The notes beneath the pieces were generated by a model. The model did no database searches and had not been told where the DNA came from. It saw only the letters and a list, made by a program, of their open reading frames with translations. DNA of 64,000 nt, taken from NCBI RefSeq assembly GCF_020177265.1, contig NZ_JAIVMC010000005.1, positions 62,001 to 126,000 of the forward strand, read 5' to 3'. The translations under genes were made by a program, and so were the position numbers. Shown here one piece after another: positions 8,318 through 16,734 of the stretch. The stretch is from Pseudooceanicola marinus. Its GTDB lineage: Bacteria > Pseudomonadota > Alphaproteobacteria > Rhodobacterales > Rhodobacteraceae. Within the stretch, counting starts at the first letter, position 1; every line of letters begins with the position of its first letter.

Positions 8318-9751
8318 ATGAGCTATCCGGACACGCTTCTTCTGATCGACGGCGAATGGGTGCCGGCGGCTTCTGGCAAGACGCTCGGCGTTGTGAACCC
8401 CGCCACCGGCGAGGAAATCGGGCGCTGCGCCCATGCCAGCACCGAGGACCTGGACCGCGCGCTGGCCGCCGTCGACCGCACCTTCCCCGAATGGAAGCGC
8501 ACCGCGGCCTTCGAACGGTCGAAGATCATGCGCCGCGCCGCCAACCTGCTGCGGGATCGCGTCGACACGGTGGCGCAGATCATGACCGCCGAACAGGGCA
8601 AACCCCTGGCCGAGGCCAAGGTGGAGATCCTGGGCGCCTGCGACACCATCGACTGGTTCGCCGAAGAGGCGCGGCGCGCCTATGGCCAGGTGATCCCGGC
8701 GCGCAAGCCCGGCGTCACCCAGCTGACCATCAAGGAGGCCGTCGGCCCCGTCGCCGCCTTCACGCCCTGGAACTTCCCGATCAACCAGGTGGTGCGCAAG
8801 GTCTCTGCCGCGCTTGCCACCGGCTGCACCATCATCGTGAAGGCGCCCGAGGAAACCCCGGCCTCCCCCGCCGAGCTGATCCGCGCCTTCGTCGACGCAG
8901 GCGTGCCCGCCGGCGTGCTGAATCTGGTCTACGGCGATCCGGCGGAGATCTCCGGCTACCTGATCCCCCATCCGGTCATCAAGAAGGTCTCCTTCACCGG
9001 TTCCACCCCGGTGGGCAAGATGCTGATGGGAATCGCCGGACAGCACATGAAACGCGCCACGATGGAGCTGGGCGGCCATGCGCCGGTGCTGATCTTCGAC
9101 GATGCCGATGTCGAGGCCGCGATCGAGGGCATGCTGGGCGCGAAACAGCGCAACGCGGGCCAGGTCTGTGTCTCTCCCACCCGCTTCCTGGTGCAGGAAG
9201 GGGTGGCCGACGCCTTCACCGACGGCTTCACCGAGGCCTATGCTGCGCTGAAGGTCGGTGACGGCATGGCCGAGGGCACCCAGATGGGGCCGCTGGCCAA
9301 TGACCGCCGCATCCCCGCGATCACCGCGATGATCGACGATGCCGTCGCCAAGGGAGCAAAGGTGAAGACCGGCGGCCACCGCATCGGCAACGCCGGCAAC
9401 TTCTTCGAGCCGACGGTGATCACCGACGTGCCCACCGATGCGCTGATGATGAACGACGAACCCTTCGGGCCGCTGGCCATCGTCAACCGCTACAAGACCG
9501 AGGATGAGATCTTCGCCGAGGCGAACCGCCTGCCCTTCGGCCTGGCCTCCTACGCCTGGACCAGCTCGTCGCGCCGCGCGCAGCGCCTGCAGGACGAGGT
9601 CCGCGCCGGGATGCTGACGATCAACCACCTCGGACTGTCGATGCCGGAGGTCCCCTTCGGCGGCATCGGTGACAGCGGCATGGGCACCGAGGGCGGCTCG
9701 GAAGCCATCGAAAGCTACCTGGAAACCCGGTTCGTCACCCGGCTGGGCTAA
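8318..9751 (+). CDS. NAD(P)-dependent aldehyde dehydrogenase (succinate-semialdehyde dehydrogenase-like)
   Basis: 477-residue aldehyde dehydrogenase of normal length. The active site is complete: Asn152 in PWNFP, Glu250 in MELGG and nucleophile Cys284 in NAGQVC. The start at 8318 follows GGAAAGGACAGG; an upstream in-frame ATG would add 57 residues of unrelated sequence. The closest type recognised is GabD-like succinate-semialdehyde dehydrogenase. In this cluster it could instead oxidise a ring-cleavage semialdehyde, since no LigC-type semialdehyde dehydrogenase is present in the window. It converges on a MarR gene. Confidence 0.92.
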   Translation: MSYPDTLLLIDGEWVPAASGKTLGVVNPATGEEIGRCAHASTEDLDRALAAVDRTFPEWKRTAAFERSKIMRRAANLLRDRVDTVAQIMTAEQGKPLAEAKVEILGACDTIDWFAEEARRAYGQVIPARKPGVTQLTIKEAVGPVAAFTPWNFPINQVVRKVSAALATGCTIIVKAPEETPASPAELIRAFVDAGVPAGVLNLVYGDPAEISGYLIPHPVIKKVSFTGSTPVGKMLMGIAGQHMKRATMELGGHAPVLIFDDADVEAAIEGMLGAKQRNAGQVCVSPTRFLVQEGVADAFTDGFTEAYAALKVGDGMAEGTQMGPLANDRRIPAITAMIDDAVAKGAKVKTGGHRIGNAGNFFEPTVITDVPTDALMMNDEPFGPLAIVNRYKTEDEIFAEANRLPFGLASYAWTSSSRRAQRLQDEVRAGMLTINHLGLSMPEVPFGGIGDSGMGTEGGSEAIESYLETRFVTRLG

Positions 9752-9760
9752 GACAGAACG

Positions 9761-9790
9761 CGGCGCGCGGGCCCCAATTCCCGCGCGCCG
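9761..9790. terminator. Shared hairpin between the convergent aldehyde dehydrogenase and marR genes
   Basis: Perfect 11-bp G/C-rich stem (9761-9771 with 9780-9790) with an 8-base loop CCCCAATT, starting 10 bp after the aldehyde dehydrogenase stop and 27 bp from the marR stop. The symmetry allows it to act on both strands. There is no U-tract. Confidence 0.55.
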
Positions 9791-9816
9791 CGCGCCGTGC
9801 CGTCAGCACTGCACCG

Positions 9817-10317
9817 TCAGTGGGCCTGCGGCAGCTCGATATTCAGCATCTTGCGCAGCAGGTATTTCAGCTGCTCCGCCTCATCCGCGCTGAGGTTCAT
9901 CGAGGCGCGCTTCTCCAGGCGCAGCATGTCCTCATCGGCGCTTTCCAGAAGCAGGAACCCCTTGCGGGTCAGCGACACGCAGATCGACCGCGCGTCGGTC
10001 AGCGAGGCTTCACGCTGCACCAGCCCCTTGCGCTCCATCCGGCGCAGGGTGTCGCTGACGGTATTGACGTCCAGCGCCACGGCCTCCCCGATCGTCTTCT
10101 GCGACGAATTCGGCCGTTGCCCGATCGCCACCAGCAGCGCCAGTTGGCGCGACGTGATGTCGTATTCAGCGAAGACGCCCGGAAACAGCGACTCGCACCG
10201 GAAGTGTGCCCGCCGCAAGAGATGCACCATCACATCCAGAAGCACATGCTTCCGCGCGACGCTGGACACCTCTACCTCGGTGTTCGGCCCGGTATTCACT
10301 TTCTCAAACATACTCAT
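9817..10317 (-). CDS. MarR-family transcriptional regulator
   Basis: 166-residue winged-helix regulator. The central DNA-binding region has the MarR pattern: QKTIGEAVALDVNTVSDTLRRMERKGLVQRE, then the wing DARSICVSLTRKG, with dimer helices at both ends. MarR proteins near aromatic genes usually respond to a phenolic acid or its CoA ester. It converges on the aldehyde dehydrogenase gene. A palindrome about 95 bp upstream may be its own operator. A start two codons downstream is possible. Confidence 0.92.
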   Translation of the reverse strand: MSMFEKVNTGPNTEVEVSSVARKHVLLDVMVHLLRRAHFRCESLFPGVFAEYDITSRQLALLVAIGQRPNSSQKTIGEAVALDVNTVSDTLRRMERKGLVQREASLTDARSICVSLTRKGFLLLESADEDMLRLEKRASMNLSADEAEQLKYLLRKMLNIELPQAH

Positions 10318-10410
10318 ACACTTTGTCCCCAGAAAATTTCGCCGTCACGCGTCCCGACGGCGGCGCACACAACAGTTTTGTTCACATGACCAATTACACA
10401 ATGACGTAAA

Positions 10411-10425
10411 TCAATTTGCAATTGA
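10411..10425. promoter_or_regulatory. Palindrome upstream of marR, candidate operator
   Basis: TCAATT and AATTGA half-sites flank a 3-base spacer in the AT-rich 122-bp gap between marR and the end of the LysR gene. Its size and symmetry suit a MarR dimer. The sequence is seen; the binding is inferred. Confidence 0.45.
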
Positions 10426-10439
10426 GATATTAACTAAAA

Positions 10440-11612
10440 CTAATACGACTTTTGTCGTACCGACACGGATAGTTCTTTGAGGAAAGCGTCCTGGGCGGCT
10501 GTCGGAAGCCAGTCCTGCCGGGTTGTCAGCCCGATGGGCCGGCGCGTTCCGGGCAGGTCCAGTGGCAGGGGCACCATCAGCCCGAGGTCGATCTCGGCAG
10601 CCGCCTGAAGCCGCGAGATGAAGCCGAGATGGTCGGAGGCGCGCAGCATCTCCCGCATCAGGATCATGGAGCCGGTCTCCACGATGCTCTCGGGTGGGCG
10701 ATGTCCCTGGAACAACCCGTCGAAGATCCGACGCGAGGGCGTACCCTGCCGGGCCAGGACCCAGGGCTGCGCGGCCAGGTCCTCCAGCGTCAGATCCCGG
10801 CGATCCCGCAAGGGGTGGTCGGGGCCAACCACCGCGATCAGGTCATCCTCGAACATCTCCTGCTGAACCACGTCCCCGATGGGCAGGGGATCACGCAGAG
10901 CGCCGATGAGAAAGTCGATTTCCCCCCGCCGCAACCCGGCCAGAAGATCGGCATAGGGACCTTCGTCGACCCGGATCAGCGTGTCGGGCCGGGCCGCGCG
11001 AAACGCGGCGATGGCCCTTGGCAACAAGGAACTGCGCGCCAGCGGCATCGCCCCGACGACGATCCGCCCCGCCGCGCGACCGGCAAGTTCGGCCAGCTCC
11101 ATCTCGCCCTGCTCCAGCTCGGCGAAAGCCAGGCGCGCCGCATCCGCCAGCTGCCGCGCCGGGCGGCTTGCCCGGATGCCCTGGGCGGTTCGGTCGAACA
11201 GCGGTCGCCGCGCCTCGGATTCCAGGTAGGCCACGGCCCGGTGCACCGTCGGCTGCGACAGCCCCAGGCGCCGGGCGGCCAGGGTGAAGTTCTCGGTCTC
11301 GCGCAGGGCGATCAGCGCCTCCAGCTGGGCAAAGCTGGCCGCCCCCGCCAGCCGCGGCGAGATCGGCGCCGCGGCCCGATCAATGCGGCGCAGGGCACGG
11401 GCGACCCGCGCCGCCAGCAGCTCCCCCGCTGGGGTGGGAAAAAGGCCCTGCGACATATGCCGGAAAAGCGGCTGCGCCAGGTCGCGTTCCAGCTTGGCGA
11501 CCGCCTGGGTCGCAGCCGGTTGCGACAGGTTGCATTCCTGCGCCGCACGGGAAACGGAACAATGCCGCGTGATCGCCAAAAACACCCTCAGGTGGCGCAG
11601 GTTCCATTTCAT
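10440..11612 (-). CDS. LysR-family regulator with two tandem helix-turn-helix domains
   Basis: 390-residue protein, about 80 longer than a normal LysR regulator. The extra length is a second DNA-binding domain. HTH 1 spans about residues 5-65 (SRAAQECNLSQPAATQAV) and HTH 2 about 93-157 (TLAARRLGLSQPTVHRAV). A ligand-binding domain follows from about 165 (GRIVVGAMPLARSSLLP). It is divergent from galB with a 238-bp gap that holds two inverted repeats. The likely role is control of the galB-galD genes by an oxalomesaconate-pathway intermediate or an aromatic acid; this is inferred from position. Confidence 0.9.
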   Translation of the reverse strand: MKWNLRHLRVFLAITRHCSVSRAAQECNLSQPAATQAVAKLERDLAQPLFRHMSQGLFPTPAGELLAARVARALRRIDRAAAPISPRLAGAASFAQLEALIALRETENFTLAARRLGLSQPTVHRAVAYLESEARRPLFDRTAQGIRASRPARQLADAARLAFAELEQGEMELAELAGRAAGRIVVGAMPLARSSLLPRAIAAFRAARPDTLIRVDEGPYADLLAGLRRGEIDFLIGALRDPLPIGDVVQQEMFEDDLIAVVGPDHPLRDRRDLTLEDLAAQPWVLARQGTPSRRIFDGLFQGHRPPESIVETGSMILMREMLRASDHLGFISRLQAAAEIDLGLMVPLPLDLPGTRRPIGLTTRQDWLPTAAQDAFLKELSVSVRQKSY

Positions 11613-11665
11613 GCCATGCCTCCGGCACCGCCTTTTGCAAAAAGGTACATTCGAGATTGCATAAT

Positions 11666-11679
11666 TAATGAGTCCATTA
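11666..11679. promoter_or_regulatory. Inverted repeat in the lysR-galB divergent region
   Basis: TAATG and CATTA half-sites flank AGTC in an AT-rich stretch 54 bp upstream of the LysR start. The T...A inverted form resembles LysR binding boxes. Candidate autoregulatory site. Confidence 0.4.
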
Positions 11680-11722
11680 TTTCATTTGCAGGCATTCATT
11701 CCAATCCACGCTCGGCACACAA

Positions 11723-11734
11723 ATGCTATAGCAT
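11723..11734. promoter_or_regulatory. 12-bp perfect palindrome upstream of galB
   Basis: ATGCTATAGCAT is fully symmetrical, 117 bp before the galB start. It sits where an activator or -10 region could be. Candidate site for the tandem-HTH LysR regulator or another dimeric regulator. Confidence 0.4.
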
Positions 11735-11850
11735 GAACTTATCAGGCGCCACGCTCTTCAAATTTGGGTTTTCCGCGCTGATCGGTGAAGGTTCGCGCGA
11801 CCCGCAGCCGGCGCCGTCCCGGCACAGCGGCCTGTACGAAGGAGACCCCC

Positions 11851-12582
11851 ATGTCCGACAAACCCACCGCCCTCATCATCTCCGCCCATGCCGCCGACTT
11901 CGTCTGGCGCTGCGGCGGCGCGATCGCCCTGCATGCGGAAAAGGGCTATGATGTCACCGTCGCCTGCCTCAGCTTCGGGGAGCGCGGCGAGAGCGCGCGC
12001 CTGTGGAAAGAGGGCAAGAGCCTGGACGAGGTGAAGGCGATCCGCCGCGGCGAGGCCGAGGCCGCCGCCGACGCCCTGGGCGCCGCGCATCTGGAATGCT
12101 TCGACTTGGGCGACTACCCGCTGCAGCTGGAGAAGGAAGACAAGTTTAAGCTGGTCGACCTGATCCGCAAGGTGCAGCCGCGCTTCATGATGAGCCACAG
12201 CCAATACGACCCCTACAACACCGACCACATGTACATGACCCAGATTGCCCTGGAGTGCCGCATGATCGCCCAGGCCTGGGGCCACAACCCTGGCGAGACC
12301 GTGCTGGGCGCGCCGCAGCTCTACCTGTTCGAGCCGCACCAGACCGAACAGATGGGATGGAAGCCCGACACCTTCCTCGACATCACGCCGGTCTGGGACA
12401 AGAAGCGCGCGGCGATGGAATGCATGAACGGCCAGGTGCACCTGTGGGACTACTACACCCGCGTCGCCCAGCAACGCGCCAACCACTTCAAGCGCAATTC
12501 GGGCGGCATGTCCGGCGGGCGCGACTGCAAGTACGCGGAAGGGTTCCAGTCGATCTTCCCGCGCACCGTCGACGAACTTTGA
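11851..12582 (+). CDS. galB: 4-Oxalomesaconate hydratase, PIG-L family (GalB-like)
   Basis: 243-residue PIG-L/LmbE-fold protein. The zinc motif appears as SAHAADFVWRCGG (His13, Asp16), with a second histidine cluster in NTDHMYMTQ. Pseudomonas putida GalB, which hydrates 4-oxalomesaconate in gallate catabolism, is of this unusual family and has the same AHAADF signature. The start at 11851 follows GAAGGAGA. It leads a run with an extradiol dioxygenase, the aldolase gene galC and the tautomerase gene galD, which supports the assignment. Confidence 0.88.
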   Translation: MSDKPTALIISAHAADFVWRCGGAIALHAEKGYDVTVACLSFGERGESARLWKEGKSLDEVKAIRRGEAEAAADALGAAHLECFDLGDYPLQLEKEDKFKLVDLIRKVQPRFMMSHSQYDPYNTDHMYMTQIALECRMIAQAWGHNPGETVLGAPQLYLFEPHQTEQMGWKPDTFLDITPVWDKKRAAMECMNGQVHLWDYYTRVAQQRANHFKRNSGGMSGGRDCKYAEGFQSIFPRTVDEL

Positions 12583-12603
12583 CGCGGTTCGAGGGAGGAA
12601 ACC

Positions 12604-13581
12604 ATGTCCGACGTTCCAACGATGCCGCATCCCGACCTGGCCCACCTGGGCCATGTCGAGGTGCTGACCGACAAGTATGACGAAAGCCTCGACTTCTTCA
12701 CCCGGGTTTTCGGGCTGAAACTGTCCGCCGAGGATGAGACCAGCGCCTATCTGCGCGCCTGGGAGGATTACGAGTTCTGCTCGCTGAAGCTGACGCGGGC
12801 CGATACCACGGGCATTGGCCACATCGGCTATCGCGTCGCCTCGCCCGAGGCGCTGGAGCGGCGGGTGGCGGCCATCGAGGCCAGCGATTACGTCAAACAC
12901 GGCTGGGTCGAAGGCGACCAGAGCCACGGGCGCGCCTACCGCTTCGAGGATCCCTTCGGCCATGTGTTTGAACTCTATTGGGACACGGTGAAATACCAGG
13001 CCCCGCCCGAGGATGCCTCGGCGCTGAAGAACCTCGCCTCGCGCTACCACGCCCAAGGCATCAGCCCGCGCCGCATCGACCACGTCAACCTGCTGGGTGA
13101 GGACGTGCGGGCCTTCAAGGACTGGGTGGATACCTGCCTCGGCTCCCGCGTGACCGAGTATATCCAGCTGGACAACGGGCGCATGGGGGGCTGCTGGTTT
13201 TCGTGCAACAACAAGACCTATGACCTGGTCTGCTCCGAGGAACGCGGCGGCGGCAATGGCCGCCTGCACCACGTCACCTTCGCCACCGACACCCGCGAGG
13301 ACATCCTGCGCGCCGCCGACATCTACCTGGAGAACGGCGTGCATATCGAGACGGGGCCGCACAAGCATGCGATCCAGGGGTCCTTCTTCCTCTATGCCTG
13401 GGAGCCTGCGGGCAACCGCATCGAGCTGGCCAATGCCGGCGCGCGGCTGATCCTGGATCCGGGCTGGGAGCCCGTCGTCTGGACCGAGGCCGACCGCAAG
13501 AAGGGCCAGGCCTGGGGCCTGAAGACCATCGAGACATTCCACACCCACGGCACCCCGCCCGTGGACAAGAAGGAGGGCTGA
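12604..13581 (+). CDS. Type I extradiol dioxygenase, catechol 2,3-dioxygenase-like (VOC fold)
   Basis: 325-residue two-domain vicinal-oxygen-chelate protein, near the length of XylE (307). Iron ligands are visible in the C-terminal half: His160 (RRIDHVNLL), one of His222/His223 (RLHHVTFA) and Glu274 (GNRIELAN). The tail TIETFHTHGTPP is typical of catechol 2,3-dioxygenases. Family members cleave catechols next to the diol with Fe(II). It lies 21 bp after galB and 3 bp before galC, so it belongs to that operon and is unrelated in fold to LigB. Its natural substrate in this pathway is unknown. Confidence 0.9.
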   Translation: MSDVPTMPHPDLAHLGHVEVLTDKYDESLDFFTRVFGLKLSAEDETSAYLRAWEDYEFCSLKLTRADTTGIGHIGYRVASPEALERRVAAIEASDYVKHGWVEGDQSHGRAYRFEDPFGHVFELYWDTVKYQAPPEDASALKNLASRYHAQGISPRRIDHVNLLGEDVRAFKDWVDTCLGSRVTEYIQLDNGRMGGCWFSCNNKTYDLVCSEERGGGNGRLHHVTFATDTREDILRAADIYLENGVHIETGPHKHAIQGSFFLYAWEPAGNRIELANAGARLILDPGWEPVVWTEADRKKGQAWGLKTIETFHTHGTPPVDKKEG

Positions 13582-13584
13582 GGC

Positions 13585-14259
13585 ATGGCAAATGTCGTCG
13601 TCCAGAACATCGAACGGGCCGATCAGGCCATCATTGACGAACTGGCCGCCGCCGGTGTCGCCACCGTGCACGAGGCCGCCGGGCGCACCGGCTGCCTGGC
13701 CGCCTACATGCGCCCGATCCAGCAGGGAGCGAAGATCGCCGGCTCCGCCGTCACGATCTCGGCCGCGCCGGGCGACAACTGGATGATCCACGTGGCGATC
13801 GAACAGCTGCAGGCCGGGGACGTGATGGTGCTGGCCCCCACCTCGCCCTGCGACAACGGCTATTTCGGCGACCTGCTGGCGACCTCGGCCCAGGCGCGGG
13901 GCTGTCGCGGGCTGATCATCGACGCGGGCGTGCGCGACACCGCCGACCTGCGGGAGATGAATTTCCCCGTCTGGTCCAAGGCCGTGTCCTGCCAGGGCAC
14001 CGTGAAGGAAACGCTCGGCTCGGTGAACGTCGACATCGTCTGTGCCGGCCAGGCCATTCGCGCGGGCGACATCATGGTGGCCGATGACGACGGTGTCTGC
14101 GTGGTGCGCCGCGAAGACGCCGAGACCGTGCTGGCCGCGACCCGCAAGCGTCTGGACGCCGAAGAAGCCAAGCGCGTGCGCCTGGCCGCCGGAGAGCTGG
14201 GCCTCGACATCTACGACATGCGGCCGCGGCTGGAAGCCAAGGGGCTGAAGTACGTCTGA
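13585..14259 (+). CDS. galC: 4-Carboxy-4-hydroxy-2-oxoadipate aldolase, RraA family (GalC/LigK-like)
   Basis: 224-residue class II aldolase of the RraA/HMG-aldolase family. It splits 4-carboxy-4-hydroxy-2-oxoadipate into pyruvate and oxaloacetate. The magnesium and substrate site is clear in [14 protein letters not shown], with Arg117 and Asp118 as the conserved pair. Length is as expected for this aldolase group (about 225-230). The gene starts 3 bp after the dioxygenase stop with AAGGAGGG upstream. A hairpin follows before galD. Confidence 0.92.
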   Translation: MANVVVQNIERADQAIIDELAAAGVATVHEAAGRTGCLAAYMRPIQQGAKIAGSAVTISAAPGDNWMIHVAIEQLQAGDVMVLAPTSPCDNGYFGDLLATSAQARGCRGLIIDAGVRDTADLREMNFPVWSKAVSCQGTVKETLGSVNVDIVCAGQAIRAGDIMVADDDGVCVVRREDAETVLAATRKRLDAEEAKRVRLAAGELGLDIYDMRPRLEAKGLKYV

Positions 14260-14303
14260 AGGGCAGCGACCATCGGACTTGACCGATGGCGCAAGTTGCA
14301 AGG

Positions 14304-14353
14304 CTGGGGGCGTTCCGCCCCCAGACCCCCCGAGAGTATTTTCAGCCCAAGTA
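14304..14353 (+). terminator. Terminator-like repeat element between galC and galD
   Basis: A perfect 9-bp stem with a 3-base loop (14304-14324) is followed by ACCCCCCGAGAGTATTTT and CAGCCCAAG. This hairpin plus CCCGAGTATTTT-type tail is a familiar intergenic element of Rhodobacteraceae genomes, here from general knowledge. It would end or weaken the galB-galC transcript just before the galD ribosome binding site. Confidence 0.65.
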
Positions 14354-14366
14354 TGGGAGGGGCGCC

Positions 14367-15431
14367 ATGCCCGAGTATCAGGACGGAATTCCCTGCCTCT
14401 GGATGCGGGGTGGGACCTCCAAGGGGGCCTATTTCCTGGCCGCCGATCTGCCAGACGACGTGGCGGCGCGGGATGCGCTTCTGCTTGGCATCATGGGCTC
14501 GCCGGATCCGCGGCAGATCGACGGGATCGGGGGGGCGGATCCGCTGACCTCGAAGGTTGCGGTGCTGGGCCCGCCGACGCGCGAGGATGCTGACGTGGAT
14601 TACCTCTTCCTGCAGGTCTTCGTCGACGAGGCCATCGTCACCGACGCCCAGGGCTGCGGCAATATCCTGGCTGGTGTCGGCCCTGCCGCGATTGAACGCG
14701 GGTTGGTGCCCGTGGCGGGTGACGTGACCCCGGTGCACATCCACATGCGCAACACCGGCGAAGTGGCCGTGGCGAAGGTCCAGACCCCGGGCGGGCGGGT
14801 GACCTACACGGGCGACGCCTCCATCGACGGCGTCCCCGGCACCCATGCGCCGGTGCCGCTGATGTTCACCGGCACCGCCGGGTCGATGACCGGCAGCGGC
14901 GTCATGCTGCCCACCGGAAACGGCGCGGACGAGATCGAGGGCGTGGCCTGCACGCTGATCGACAACGGCATGCCCTGTGTCGTCATAGCCGCCAGCGACC
15001 TGGGCATCACCGGCACCGAAACGCGCGAGGAGCTGGAGGCGAACAGCGCCCTGAAAGAACGACTGGAGGCGATCCGCCTGAAGGCCGGACCCATGATGAA
15101 CCTTGGCGACGTGGCGGAGAAATCGGTGCCGAAGATGACACTGGTCTCGGCCCCGCTGGCAGGCGGGGCGATCAGCACCCGCAGCTTCATCCCGCATCGC
15201 TGCCATGCCTCGATCGGGGTCTTCGCCGCAGTCACCGTGGCCTCCGCCTGCCTGGTGGAGGGCAGCCCCGCCGCCGCCCTGGCGCAACTGCCCGAGGACG
15301 GCCGGTTCCGGATCGAGCATCCCTCCGGCGCCGCCGAGGTGCTGATCGAGACCGACGCGGGCGGGCAGATCACCGGCGCGGGAACCCTGCGCACGGCGCG
15401 CAAGCTGTTCGACGGGCGGGTCTTTTCCTGA
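14367..15431 (+). CDS. galD: 4-Oxalomesaconate tautomerase, PrpF family (GalD-like)
   Basis: 354-residue PrpF/diaminopimelate-epimerase-fold protein. The N-terminal MRGGTSKG motif and the later QGCGNILAGVGP and TGTAGSMTGSG segments are characteristic. GalD converts the keto form of 4-oxalomesaconate to the enol form, which feeds GalB. The start at 14367 follows GGGAGGGG. A longer in-frame ORF reaches back through the repeat element and is rejected. Together with galB and galC it completes the route to pyruvate and oxaloacetate. Close PrpF relatives act on aconitate-type acids, so specificity is inferred from context. Confidence 0.88.
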   Translation: MPEYQDGIPCLWMRGGTSKGAYFLAADLPDDVAARDALLLGIMGSPDPRQIDGIGGADPLTSKVAVLGPPTREDADVDYLFLQVFVDEAIVTDAQGCGNILAGVGPAAIERGLVPVAGDVTPVHIHMRNTGEVAVAKVQTPGGRVTYTGDASIDGVPGTHAPVPLMFTGTAGSMTGSGVMLPTGNGADEIEGVACTLIDNGMPCVVIAASDLGITGTETREELEANSALKERLEAIRLKAGPMMNLGDVAEKSVPKMTLVSAPLAGGAISTRSFIPHRCHASIGVFAAVTVASACLVEGSPAAALAQLPEDGRFRIEHPSGAAEVLIETDAGGQITGAGTLRTARKLFDGRVFS

Positions 15432-15451
15432 ACCTGGCCGAAGGCCGACCC

Positions 15452-15940
15452 TTATCCGAAGGGGTGTTCGATCTCGGGCGGGAAAATCACCGTGCCATCC
15501 TCGTCGTGGAAGAGGTAGCCATAGGGGTCGACCCGGGCGCCGCCGAGGTGCAGCCGCACGTCCACCTGCCCGTCGCCGCGCGACATGCAGTGGCGGGGAA
15601 TATGCCCCAGGGCCAGCACCCCGATGTCCAACTCGCGGATCTCAGTCACGTCCTTCACCGCGCCCCAGATCACCAGCCCGGCCCAGCCGTTTTCGGCGAA
15701 GCGCCGGGTCAGACGCCCGCCCAGAAGGGCCGCGTGCAGCGACCCCGCACCATCGACGACCAGCACCCGTCCGTCGCCCTCGCTGCGCGACAATTCCCGC
15801 AGCTTCGTATTGTCCTCGAAACACTTCAGCGTTTCGATCGGGCCCTGAAATCCGGTCCTTGCCCCGTAGGAGGTCAGGCCGTAGGGCAGGATCTCAATCG
15901 CATTGCCGTAATCTTCATGCAGGTCGCACGTCGTCTTCAT
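15452..15940 (-). CDS. RraA-family protein (second copy, short form)
   Basis: 162-residue RraA-type protein, distinct from galC. The segments TLKCFEDN, GRVLVVDGAGS and GLVIWGAVKDVTEIRELDIG match the short RraA group, known in E. coli as an RNase E inhibitor and in other bacteria as small aldolases of 4-hydroxy-4-methyl-2-oxoglutarate type. Here GAVKD replaces the GVRD of the aldolases, with Lys where the catalytic Arg would be. The start could also be 15 bases upstream. It converges on galD and is divergent from a TauE/SafE gene with only about 32 bp between starts. Confidence 0.85.
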   Translation of the reverse strand: MKTTCDLHEDYGNAIEILPYGLTSYGARTGFQGPIETLKCFEDNTKLRELSRSEGDGRVLVVDGAGSLHAALLGGRLTRRFAENGWAGLVIWGAVKDVTEIRELDIGVLALGHIPRHCMSRGDGQVDVRLHLGGARVDPYGYLFHDEDGTVIFPPEIEHPFG

Positions 15941-15972
15941 CTGCACCAATTCCATAGGGAGAGCTGGGCCGC

Positions 15973-16734
15973 ATGGAACGCCTCATAGAACTGATTTTCA
16001 ATGGATTGCCGGTGGAATCCGGGCTTCTCATGGCGGGTATGAGCCTTGCGTCTAGCTTCATCACCGCCTCCATGGGGATCGGCGGCGGGGTTCTTCTGCT
16101 GGCAGTGATGGCCAGCCTGTTTCCCCCGCTGGCGCTGATCCCGGTGCACGGGGTGATACAGCTGGGGTCCAACTTCTTCCGTGCCGTGCTGATGCGGACC
16201 CATGTGCAATGGCGGGTGGTGGCGGCCTTCGCCGCGGGCTCCGTCCTGGGGGTGGCGATCGGCGGATCAGTGGCGGTGCGGCTGGAACCGGCAGTGGTGC
16301 AGATCGGCATCGGCGCCTTCGTCCTGTGGTCCGTCTTCCGCAAGCCGCCCGCCTGGCTGGCGAAGGCCGGCGGGCTGACCGGGCTGGCGTCGTCGTTTCT
16401 GACGATGTTCTTCGGTGCCACCGGCCCCTTCGTCGCCAACTACGTGAAATCGCTCACCCTGCCGCGACAGGCCCACGTGGGCACCCACGCGGTACTTATG
16501 ACGATCCAGCACAGCCTGAAAAGCCTGACCTTCGGTTTTCTCGGCTTCGCCTTCGGGCCCTGGGCCGGGTTCATCCTGCTGATGATCGCCATGGGGTTCC
16601 TCGGCACGGTGCTGGGCAAACGGGTGCTGATGCGCCTGGACGATAGACAGTTCCGCCGGGCGCTGAACCTGGCGTTGGTGCTGATCTCGGCCCGGCTGAT
16701 CTGGCTGGGCGCCAGCACCCTGCTGGCGGGTTAA
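15973..16734 (+). CDS. TauE/SafE-family membrane exporter
   Basis: 253-residue inner-membrane protein with about eight hydrophobic helices in two repeats. The family signature is visible as GIGGGVLLL near residue 37 and as FFGATGPFVANY in the second half. TauE/SafE proteins move sulfite, sulfoacetate or other organic anions. The substrate cannot be read here. GGGAGAG precedes the start. The last 4 bp overlap the convergent dehydrogenase gene. Confidence 0.88.
   Translation: MERLIELIFNGLPVESGLLMAGMSLASSFITASMGIGGGVLLLAVMASLFPPLALIPVHGVIQLGSNFFRAVLMRTHVQWRVVAAFAAGSVLGVAIGGSVAVRLEPAVVQIGIGAFVLWSVFRKPPAWLAKAGGLTGLASSFLTMFFGATGPFVANYVKSLTLPRQAHVGTHAVLMTIQHSLKSLTFGFLGFAFGPWAGFILLMIAMGFLGTVLGKRVLMRLDDRQFRRALNLALVLISARLIWLGASTLLAG

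Noticed and set aside
11758-14301. 847-codon open frame on the minus strand
   Set aside because: Antisense to galB, the dioxygenase gene and galC; no domain and shadow-type composition.
14286-14366. N-terminal extension of galD
   Set aside because: It would translate the GC hairpin and tail of the repeat element. The ATG at 14367 has a far better ribosome binding site and matches the family start.
15452-15955. Longer start (ATG at 15955) for the second RraA gene
   Set aside because: No ribosome binding site precedes it and the extra residues are not part of the family; 15940 is only slightly better supported.
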